This document shows, piece after piece, positions 1 to 8,510 of a stretch of DNA of 47,297 bases. Source of the DNA: Parastagonospora avenae f. sp. tritici 18332-5. Taxonomy: Eukaryota > Ascomycota > Dothideomycetes > Pleosporales > Phaeosphaeriaceae. The stretch's first letter is position 1. Every line of letters starts with the position of its first letter. The translations under genes and the position numbers were made by a program. The stretch covers positions 1 to 47,297 of the forward strand of contig JAFJTR010000136.1 in the NCBI GenBank assembly GCA_022559985.1. Direction: 5' to 3'. The notes beneath the pieces are model-generated. The model did no database searches. It was not told where the DNA came from and saw only the letters and a list, made by a program, of their open reading frames with translations.

Positions 1-1410
1 TGCGAAGGAAAGATATTTATCCCTTTGTGCGTACGACGTTACACGAGACTATGTCACGTGACTGCTAACTGTGCACCTCAATGCCGCTGTTTGGACACAA
101 TGGATAATTGGCACGGTGCTGTTAGCAACGAACAAGATGATTTTGAATCTTGTGGCTAGCGGGAGAGCTGGAAAGAAGTAGCACGTAGTAGATACAGCGT
201 AGTCTACAAGAGTCTTCGTCACACTTTTCAAAGCACTCGACTTTGTTCAACAGCCTGGGTCTTGAAGACTGCGCCAACACCCAGAATACACTCGAATTCA
301 TTCCTAATGTACACGGAATACTCGAACAGCTTTCGAAAGCTCACTGAGACTACTGGCGCTTGCGGGTATCGCCGCACTGTTAGACTGCCACAGCACTTGA
401 GGTCTCTGCGCATTCCATCTAGTGCTTCCGTCCACGCTGGTAATAATCCAAACAAGTAGGAGACCTCGCAGATCGAACCTATTTTGAAATGCTCAAGCTC
501 TTCCAGTCTTTGAGAGTTGCTATCACAGTCTCGATGTGGTGACAATAGATGGTCATGGGATTAGGTTCGTGTACCTGTATAAAGCACTGCTATATTTTTC
601 GAGTCAAATACTCCTTCATTGTATTCAATTGAAGATAAGCCAAGTAAAATCGTACTCTGAGCCGGGTGGCAACATTCTCTACCGCACCAGCCACCGTCAG
701 AGCTTGTGCTCGGTCAGTGTAGTCTGTACAGCTTCGCGCTCCTGTGAGTACGTCACGGTGGTCCAAACTGTGTCTATATGTATGCAGGCTAATATGATAA
801 TATGGCTAGAGGCACTGAATAGAGCTATTACAACGCAGGAATGCGTACGTTACTGATTGCCGGGCGGAGACCTCAACTCATGTGTTGGCAAATGGAACGC
901 CGGAGCACGTGAGCACGTTCAGATAAAAGAACAGTGGTTAACAGCATGTCAGAAAAGACCTGTTTAAAGTCTTGCAGCAGGCTTAGAATATGGCGTCTCT
1001 ATGAATCTGCCTGCAGGACAGAATTTGTGGTGTCGTGTTGACATGTTGTTGTTTTGATCCCGTCGCGCGGCTAAGTCACCTTCACAACGAGTCTGCGCAC
1101 TTTGCTCCCTCACCTCCGCTTGCAATTTGCGCGCGTCCCTGATCTCTTGGCTCGCACTCACCTTTTTAACTTTCCCTCTCTCTTTCTCCTACTACCCTCA
1201 ACTTCTGTCACCACCAATTCTCTTCGCACCAGCTACTGCCGCAACAGCTATCTGTAGCTCGACCGCGTCCGCTCAGCACCTCTCATGTAAGCTCATCCAC
1301 ATCGGACTCACCAACCTCTCGATTAACACTCGTTAGCCCCGCATTTTGGACTCACCTTCTGGCGATAACTTGTTGTAACGCTTTAGCTGTTGCAACCTGA
1401 ACCAGTCATC
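1..1410. other. Gene-free stretch and upstream region of the first gene
   Basis: No reading frame here is convincing: the longest ones lack an ATG or have no recognisable composition. Visible items are two CACGTG boxes (55-60 and 906-911) and a pyrimidine-rich tract at about 1160-1205. That tract is typical of a fungal core promoter or 5' leader and lies about 210 nt before the ATG at 1411. Nothing else is evident. Confidence 0.5.
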
Positions 1411-2841
1411 ATGCCTGGAAAGCGGAAGCAAGAGGACGTCGAGGGTAGCAGCTCAGTCGTTCCCTCACCTCCAAAGAGAACCAGACCTACCCCGCCAGCT
1501 TCAAAGAGACGTGCGTCCGACGAAATCCCCATTGACTCGTCTGAGCCGTCACCTGCAAAGAGGGCCAGGCGCAACACTCACCCAGAGCCCAGGGCTTCCT
1601 CAAGCCCAGTGCGCCGGCCAACCGCCGCAAGGCGCGGAGCGAAGAAGCCTGCCAGCAGGGTGGTTTCAAAGTCTCGCCTCATGCCCCGCCTTGAGCGTAA
1701 GTCTGCAAAGCTCGGCCAGAAAGATGAAAGCCTTTTGCGCATGCTCTGTGACGACACCGAGTCTGGTGGTCAGAAAGAGCTACACTTCCGCAACATGGTC
1801 CACAGCAGCATCGACTGGGGTAATGCTAGTCACATCAACAAGATCAATAACTGGCGCAACCAGGCACGTCCTCTCACTCACATGTTCACTCACCTGCTAA
1901 CACTTGGCCAAGATCTATGGACGTGCCGGCTTGAAGTCGAAGGCAGTCAGCATGTGGCTACCCGATGAAGAGCTGTGGTTTGAGCTGTACTTCAACCTAT
2001 CCATCGCTGAGTCGCGTATCCGTGGCATTCTTGTCCCCAAGACGCTCCAGGTTCTCGCCGGTTTCAATAAGACCTTCGTCGGCAAGAGTCTCCAGGATAG
2101 CCATGGTAACCACGTCGGACCTCGCGTGGCACGCCAGTCCAATGCCTTCGCGTCCAAGTTCAACCGCATGTGCCCGCATCTGAGGGCCCGTCTTCACCAG
2201 TGTGTCTTTGGTAAGTCTGGCGACACCTTCGTGCCTGAGATCACTCTCGACATGCTCCTGTCGTACAAGGACATGAAGATCAACATGGAATACAACGGCG
2301 TCACCAAGGAGTCTGAGTACAACAAGGACCTCCAGGAGTGGCTGCATCTGTTCTCGCACCTGCCGACCCTCCACGACTTCCCTGACTCATCCGTCGAGGG
2401 CCTTCCCGGCTCGGCCATCGACGACCCTCCTGGCTCGTCCGCCGAGGACGATGCTGCAGCTGTACTCGTCAGCATGGCGACCCAGTCTGTCAACAGTCAG
2501 CCTTCTTTCGACAGGCAGCAGTCCTTCAACAGCGAGGGTAGGATATCTCCACCGCACCATTGAACACCACTGACACTTGTGATTTCGAAGGCTCCTACAA
2601 CATGCAGTATGCCACCCCGCCTCAGGCCATGTATGCCGCAGACTCCTCCGCTACTCCCGAGCTCTTCAGCACTTCGTTCGTGTCGTCGCACCAGACCGAT
2701 GGTCCTCTGACCCCTGCTCGCACCCTCTCTTTCCTTGACAACGACGACAGCAAGGCAGTCAACGCCGGCTTCTTCGCTCCTCGCTCTGACACACCTGTCC
2801 GTGAGCTGGAAATCGCCTCGCTCATCGCATCGCCCGACTAA
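1411..2841 (+). CDS. Hypothetical nuclear-type protein, 442 aa, three exons
   Basis: Model: join(1411..1863,1913..2537,2591..2841). The family is not recognised. The N-terminal ~110 residues are rich in Ser, Pro, Lys and Arg with several KR/RR clusters, suggesting nuclear localisation. The middle (about 150-320) is more ordered and contains NWRNQIYGR followed by a W-L-P-D-E-E-L-W segment. The C-terminal third is Ser/Pro/Asp-rich and probably disordered. The second intron is an ordinary GT-AG intron of 53 nt. The first is best read as a 49-nt GC-AG intron (donor CAG|GCACGT, branch site CTGCTAAC at 1894-1901), because it alone keeps the frame and joins NWRNQ to IYGRAG. A GT donor at 1868 paired with an acceptor at 1946 also keeps frame but deletes 12 residues. 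The start is the first ATG in frame. A DNA- or chromatin-binding role is only a guess. Confidence 0.75.
1864..1912 (+). other. Probable GC-AG intron
   Basis: The upstream exon ends ...AACCAG at 1863 and the intron begins GCACGT. A strong branch-site sequence, CTGCTAAC, lies 12 nt before the AG at 1911-1912. Using the nearby GT at 1868 with this AG would shift the frame, so the GC donor is preferred. Confidence 0.6.
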
Positions 2842-3512
2842 ATACCGTTCGCGACGACCTGTTTGTTTTTTGTACTTGATTTTCTACGGCAAACTCGCAA
2901 GAGCTTGGGGGTATGGACCTTCGCGACGCTCTTCAAATGAGTCTATGTTTCTTTTCTGGGTTCTCTTTTTCTTGTCTTCTCCCATCGACTCCCCGACCCT
3001 CCTCCTGGCTCGAGGACCTCACTGGTCGAGACCCGCAAGGGACTCCTAGTGAGGACCTCGCTGGGTGGAGGCAAGGTTCGAGCTAGATATGGACATCTTA
3101 TTTTTTGCTTACTGTCTCGTTCCCCGAAGGGACTAAAGGTTTTGCTGGAAAGTTTTGCTGTATACTGCGCTCCGTCACGAGGACATATGAGCTTGCTGTC
3201 GAGTTAGTTGCTGATACCTGGATACTTCCTCAATGACATATGGGAAACCCAATGACCTTGCACATGACCTCGTGCTGCTGTTTGTGACCTTAACGCGTGC
3301 TGTGATGATTGCTCTGACCCAGTACTTATATGAGCGCCTCTGCCAGAAGACCTGGAGAATCAGTCTAAACATTAATCAAGAACTATATAAATTGCGATTC
3401 TTGATGTTCCTCCACAGTTTCTGATTGCTCTTGAGCTGGGCTGGGCATTTTCTCTTCCAGTCCTTTCTTTCACGCCCGCCCATGTCAGGCCTTGGCGCCC
3501 ACAATCGGCCTT

Positions 3513-3520
3513 TATAAAGA
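3513..3520 (+). promoter_or_regulatory. Putative TATA box
   Basis: TATAAAGA lies about 210 nt upstream of the ATG at 3732 and is followed by a pyrimidine-rich leader. This fits a core promoter with a leader of roughly 180 nt. A short ATG frame at 3482-3517 overlaps the TATA box and so should not be transcribed. Confidence 0.5.
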
Positions 3521-3590
3521 GCATTCCCGCCGCAAAACCTTTTCGATACCACAAACCTTCTACCTCGACTTAACTCCACCTTCCACGGCT

Positions 3591-3680
3591 TCTACCTTCT
3601 ACACGTCTGCCTTCTGCACATCTACCTTCTGCACATCTACCTTCTGCACATCTACCTTCTACACGTCTACCTTCTACTTC
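3591..3680 (+). repeat. Six tandem 15-nt repeats in the 5' leader
   Basis: Six consecutive 15-nt units of the form TCTACCTTCTRCACR run from 3591 to 3680, with single-base differences between units. They lie between the putative TATA box and the ATG at 3732. The unit length is a multiple of three, and the frame through the repeats is open and in phase with the downstream gene. It contains no ATG, so translation of the array would need a non-AUG start. Confidence 0.85.
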
Positions 3681-3731
3681 CTCATAACGCCTCCTACCTA
3701 CCCCCTAATACCGCACCCCACCCACTCACCA

Positions 3732-4724
3732 ATGGCGACTTCCACTTCCCCCATGGAGGTCGCGGACTACGAGACCCTACAGCGCGACGTCACCGGCGTG
3801 GACTACATCATGTTCGTTCGCCAAAACTCCAAGGACCCCTCGGCGCACTACACGCAGACGGATATACTGCCTCTCACCTCCTCTTCCGACAGCGAGGATA
3901 CCTTCGTGATGCCGCGCGCCGCGCCGATTCCGACCGCCTTCAACGATACCGACAAAGACAAGCCGTGGGAGCTCAACAAGCGCACCGGCATGTGGGAGCG
4001 CGGCTTCACAACCTGGGGCCCGCCGTCGTTCATTCTGCGCGTCTTCAACTACCGTGGCGACTACAAGCAACAGATCTTCTTCGGCAAGACGTGGAAGAAG
4101 TTCGACCGCGCGGTCATCAAGTTCGACCCCAACGACGAGAAGATTGTGCGCAAGTACAACAAGTGGTTGGAGTACATCTTCGAGACCTTCGAGACCGGCC
4201 CCAAGATCCAGGAGATCACCGGCGTCCCCTGGACCAATAATGAGCGTTTCTTGATGCGCGCGTGGGTGAACTCGTACATCCAAGAGAAGGGTGTTGATGC
4301 GTGGGCCTCCCGCTTTGAATGGAGCCACGAAGTCTACGCGTTCAACCTCTGCCTCGCTAAGGCTGGATATAGTGGGCACGCGCAAGCAGACATCGAGAGA
4401 GAGTTCGGCCAGGATCTAGTCATCTATAGATCCTTCTTGAAAGCACAGATCATCGAGAGTCGGGTGCACGCTGGAGAAAAGCTGAAGCGGAAGGAGTTAT
4501 ACCCTAAGAACTTCATTCCGCTTTGGGAGGGGCTGAGGGAGGCACCGATTGAGACGACCGCCGGGGACAGATTGCGTGTGAAGGAGAAAAAGGTTGCAGA
4601 GGAGGAGAGCAACGAGATGGAAGTGGTAGCAGATGAGAAGGTGGAACATGACGAGGACGTGGAGCAGACAATGTGTGTAGAAGCTGAGGACTATGTGGAC
4701 ATGGATAACCCTGACAAAGCTTGA
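3732..4724 (+). CDS. Hypothetical protein, 330 aa, intronless
   Basis: The start is ATG 3732 in a good fungal context (CACCAATGG). The frame is open further upstream, but no ATG exists there. The family is not recognised. Residues 1-75 are Ser/Thr/Asp-rich. Residues about 85-270 look globular and Trp/Phe-rich, with a core N-K-W-L-E-Y-I-F followed by W-T-N-N-E-R-F-L-M. The last 60 residues are strongly acidic (Glu/Asp runs). There is no signal peptide and no membrane segment. The W-x3-I ... W-x3-E arrangement resembles the central part of the neighbouring gene at 1411-2841, so the two may be distant paralogues. That is my visual impression, not a computed alignment. Confidence 0.8.
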   Translation: MATSTSPMEVADYETLQRDVTGVDYIMFVRQNSKDPSAHYTQTDILPLTSSSDSEDTFVMPRAAPIPTAFNDTDKDKPWELNKRTGMWERGFTTWGPPSFILRVFNYRGDYKQQIFFGKTWKKFDRAVIKFDPNDEKIVRKYNKWLEYIFETFETGPKIQEITGVPWTNNERFLMRAWVNSYIQEKGVDAWASRFEWSHEVYAFNLCLAKAGYSGHAQADIEREFGQDLVIYRSFLKAQIIESRVHAGEKLKRKELYPKNFIPLWEGLREAPIETTAGDRLRVKEKKVAEEESNEMEVVADEKVEHDEDVEQTMCVEAEDYVDMDNPDKA

Positions 4725-5149
4725 CTAATTATTGAGTGACGGTATGGGTACAAAACACAGGCTGTAGATGGACTAGAGATGGTTTCGAAAAATGGAATGC
4801 AAAAACAAAAGTCAATTGGCAATTTCCATGCTGTACGCAAGCGATGTGAACAACGACTGTGAGGAAGCAACGATGCGTGCCATCTTGCCGCTGAAACAGA
4901 CGCATGTTGAACTAAACTGAGACAAGTTCAACTGCCATACAGAAGAGAGAAGGTGTCATTTTATAACGCAGAGTTCAGGGAGCGCATTGAAGGTCACCAG
5001 GACGCTGTATGAGGTAGCAGCAGGGCCTCTTGACCTACCTAGATACCTCCATGTAGCGACGTCGGCTACCCAAAAGAATGATTTCGATGTAGCTAGCAGC
5101 ACACAGTGCCTCAAGAATACCAGTCATCATTCGTCAATTACATACTACT
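4725..5149. other. Convergent 3' regions
   Basis: The plus-strand gene ending at 4724 and the minus-strand peptidase ending at 5150 converge here. The sequence holds A-rich stretches suitable for 3' ends (for example 4790-4812) but no coding signal. Confidence 0.5.
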
Positions 5150-6709
5150 TTAGCAGTTCCTCGTGCATCCGAACGGAAACGGCAAAACCGCCGGACTCCT
5201 ATACCCTCCCTTCCCCACACTCCTAATCCCAAAGATGACATTATCCTTATGAATCGTCGCGCTCGTGAGATTGTACCAGTTCACATTCCCAACCTCAATC
5301 ACACTGGTCCAATGCGGCTCCAGCGTCTCCCGATACACAATCTCGTACCCCTCAACTGGCAACCCCTTTGGCGTAGTCCATCTGAACTGGCTAAAGTTAT
5401 CAGAAGTAGTCGTGTTAATGCCAACATTCGTCGGCTCGCCGGGCGCATTCGCGAGACTCCACATGGTGCTTGCAACGACCTTAGCAGCGCGGGTGTTATA
5501 CTCGAAGTCAAGCCATTCGACTAGGTCACCGTACTGCTTGCCATTGCGGACAGTGACGTTCTGGTGCTGTTGGGTGTAGTCTTCATTGGGCTGGACGAAG
5601 CGGACACCTGTGTAGCCGGCCTCAAGGAATGGACGATGGTCACCACCGCGACTGTAACGGTCGAGGCGGTAGATCAGGCGGACGGTCATTTCGGTGAAGG
5701 CGTTGGAAGAGACTTCGTAGATGTGTCGACCGAGGTTACGCGCTGGGCTGTCGTTGTCCCCGCCGATACTGAGGCGAGACGTTGTTGTAGTGGAATTCTC
5801 GGTCAGAGGAGTACCTTGGCAGAAAAGGCGGATGTTGTATGGGTCGCTTGTGCCGTCTTCTGCTTTAGAGCTGGATGGGTTAGCCATGGGTTGATATTAT
5901 TATGTTTGTGAACGTACTTTCCAACCATGTCCAAATTGATCATACCAGCGACGTTAATGGAGTTGTTCTTGTACGTTTGAGCCAGGTTCTCTGCTCCGAG
6001 GAGGCCTTGCTCTTCTCCCGCGAAAGCTGTGAAAACGATCGTGGTCTTCGGCTGGTACTTTGCGAAGATACGCGCAAGCTCAAGAGATACAGCAACACCA
6101 GATGCATCCTAATAGTGGTGTCCATGGTTAGTATGTGTCTCATGGCCAATCTGTTTGTTAACATTTGCTTACATCAACAGCTCCCGGCGCATCACCTTGG
6201 TAGTCAATGGGATTGCTATTCCTCGAATCGTAGTGGCCGCCGGTAACGTATAGTCTGTCGGGATCCTCGCTACCTTTCAGAGTCGCAACGACGTTAACGA
6301 TGCTGACTGGGAAGATGATACGGTCGTTGTCACCAGGGTATTTGATGAAGCTGTTCCAATCCACGGTCATTCTTCCTTCGCTCGCATCTGCCGCTTCCTG
6401 GAATTGCTCGGTAAGCCATGTTCTTGCGGCACCGATTCCACGATTCGGGTCGGTCTGGCTAGACAGAGTGTGGCGCGTGCCAAAAGAGGCAAGCTTTCGA
6501 ATCGTCGCCTCAATATTGTCCTGCGAGATTTGTGACAGGATACCCTGAAGCTCTTCGTCTGGAAGTTGTTGCTTTAGAGCTTTTCCAACCGTTGCGATTG
6601 GCCACTGTTCAGTGTTTGGGAACGACTGATGGGCATGGCGAGGGTGGATTGGTGAGGACAGCGCAGTTTGTAGGGCTGCACACACAGCAAAAATCGCAGA
6701 CGACCGCAT
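5150..6709 (-). CDS. Secreted M28-family zinc aminopeptidase, 482 aa
   Basis: Model: complement(join(5150..5870,5918..6108,6173..6709)). Introns of 47 and 64 nt are phase-consistent. The N-terminus (RSSAIFAVCAALQTALS) is a signal peptide. The M28 metal-binding set is visible: H159 in GGHYDSR, Asp 179/180 in GAVDDASG, the catalytic pair E211/E212 in AGEEQG, and D239 in NLDMVGN. A later Asp in GGDHRPF and a His in TQQHQ probably complete the site. The last ~100 residues resemble a fibronectin type III fold (PGEPTNV, RWTTPKG, EGYEIVYRE). The family removes N-terminal amino acids from peptides outside the cell. ATG 6709 was chosen because the 5 codons upstream lack an ATG. A TATA box lies 56-63 nt upstream. 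Confidence 0.93.
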
Positions 6710-6764
6710 TTTGTGTATTCTCAATTAACACAGTCGACTTGTTCAGTCACGATTTGTCCTCAAC

Positions 6765-6772
6765 TATTTATA
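6765..6772 (-). promoter_or_regulatory. Putative TATA box of the M28 peptidase
   Basis: On the minus strand this reads TATAAATA, 56-63 nt before the ATG at 6709. It is a near-consensus TATA element at a plausible distance for a short leader. Confidence 0.55.
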
Positions 6773-8206
6773 CTGTCCGATTTGCACCATCCCGCTCTTC
6801 GCGACAGGCTGTCGACTTCCGGTATTTCTTGCGCCTTGCTACAGTGTAGAGCATACCGTCATCGGAGGATAACAGGGACCTGTTATCATGGCTTGGAAAC
6901 CCGCAAATCTGTATCGTATGCGGAAGCTCGTAATGCGACCAAGACGCCAGACCGAAGTTCGGGAAAGGCTTCAGTGGCCGATCACGACATTAATGCACGT
7001 TAAGCTTGGCAACGGCAGAGACAGGCGGGGCCCTTTAGAGCGATGCCGAAGATCTAGCGATGACCTGCGATAACATCAAATTGTCGATAGACAGATGTCG
7101 AGGGCGGCGATGCCGTGCATTGGGTGTAACTTACTGGAGAGGTCCGAGAACGCCGACCGGCCATTGCAGATCAGCTCACGAGTCATGCATTTCACCCAAC
7201 TCTCTTTTTGCAGCCCGCACTTCGAGAGACATAACCCGTTTGCAAGTAAAAACAAGAGAATACTGATCAGACGAGCGAAAAAGTTGCAACTCACTGAAAA
7301 ATTCTAGATCGCAGTGATCTAAATTGCCTGGCTTGCATGGGCGTCGGGGTCATACCGGATCGTATACCTACAAAGTACCAGCAAGACAACGTGCTGCACG
7401 GGAGAATCACACGGTCTTCGCAACGGAACAGTCGAACCAAGGGACCGGCAGGGGCGGAGAGAGGTTTTCGTTACAGAGTCAACATTGAACGAGGATACCT
7501 TGCAGGCGGTGATCCAGAGCTTGATCCTGTGCTTCGCCATCGATGATGCAAGCCCCTTGTCCCCATCTCTTCCATGAGAGGTGCCGATTAGATTTTTTAT
7601 AGCACTGTTCGCATTCATTTGTTTCTCATGTCATCGTAATCATCTGAAAGAATGAAACATATAATTTAAATCCTCGAGTATTCGCTAGTGCCCCCTGAAT
7701 TCTTTTGGATTTGTCACGTTGCTATTGTAGTCATAGAGTACGCCGCATGAGAATCGAGTTTCCAGACCTCGCGGCTGCCAGTATGAACGGAGTTTTCAGG
7801 TAAGGTACTGGAGGCTGTCTTCCTACAACTGCTAAATGAATCCACCGCTCTTAAACTGTTGGTAGGCCTTGTACGATCGTAGAGGTGAATAACAACAACG
7901 AGGTTCTTCTGGTGGTTGGTATTGGTATTTACTTGATCTATGAACGTGGGTGCTACGAAGGTATACCTGAGCTCGGCGCAAGTCGGACCGATATAGGATC
8001 GAGGCGGGTATCTTGCGCAGCGTCAGGTGATAGGATCTGTGTATACCGACATAAACAAAATTATCGGGGGTTGATAAATTGAGAGAGTGAAATTGTACTT
8101 TGAGACGCCATTGCGCTTTGCCCGATGTCCGCTGTCCGTACCTAAGTCAGCCCAAACTAAAACTAGCGTTACTGTCCGTACATGATAATTCACACTATCA
8201 CGTGAG

Positions 8207-8243
8207 CTGCTGCTGCACAGGCCAGTAGGCCTGTGCGCAGCAG
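8207..8243. repeat. Strong inverted repeat with 16-17 nt arms
   Basis: The left arm is CTGCTGCTGCACAGGCC (8207-8223), the loop AGTA, and the right arm GGCCTGTGCGCAGCAG (8228-8243). The arms pair almost perfectly, with one bulged or mismatched position. It lies about 270 nt upstream of the pseudogene ATG. Confidence 0.85.
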
Positions 8244-8326
8244 AATTGTATATGTACGCCTTCGTACGAGAGATAGAACATCATCAATCTGTAACAATAT
8301 ACATTCGTAACTTGATCAACCCCACC

Positions 8327-8340
8327 GTACAATATTGTAC
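8327..8340. repeat. Perfect 14-nt palindrome
   Basis: GTACAATATTGTAC is fully self-complementary and lies about 170 nt upstream of the pseudogene ATG. It could be a binding site for a dimeric protein or chance; nothing else in the sequence decides. Confidence 0.7.
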
Positions 8341-8510
8341 ACCCACTTACTGCAACTATTGCGCTGCGGAGGAAGTGCTACTAACAGTTCCCGTATAATG
8401 ACCTCTGCATCGAAGGTACCCCGCCAAGTCCGCAAGGGCATACAGGCTGCACCACATTGTTGTGCCACCATTATTGCAAACAGTACAAGTATCAATCCTG
8501 TCGAGTAAGA

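Larger units (their letters stand above)
2842..3731. other. Intergenic region with direct repeats
   Basis: This holds the 3' region of the first gene and the promoter and leader of the second. A 14-nt direct repeat, GAGGACCTC(A/G)CTGG, occurs at 3012-3025 and 3051-3064, with GGGACT motifs nearby. A TATA box at 3513 and a 15-nt tandem repeat at 3591-3680 are listed separately. No gene was found. Confidence 0.5.
6710..8510. other. Divergent intergenic region, 1.8 kb
   Basis: This separates the peptidase promoter (minus) from the regulator pseudogene (plus). Frames of 60-100 codons exist, but none has recognisable composition or supporting splice sites. Structured DNA occurs near the right end: a 37-nt hairpin at 8207-8243 and the perfect palindrome GTACAATATTGTAC at 8327-8340. 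The decamer CTGTCCGTAC occurs twice, near 8130 and 8172. Confidence 0.5.

Noticed and set aside
228..545. A 105-codon minus-strand frame near the left end
   Set aside because: It has no ATG near its start and no recognisable motif or splice signals; probably a chance frame.
3482..3517. An 11-codon upstream ORF before the second gene
   Set aside because: It overlaps the putative TATA box, so it is unlikely to be on the transcript.
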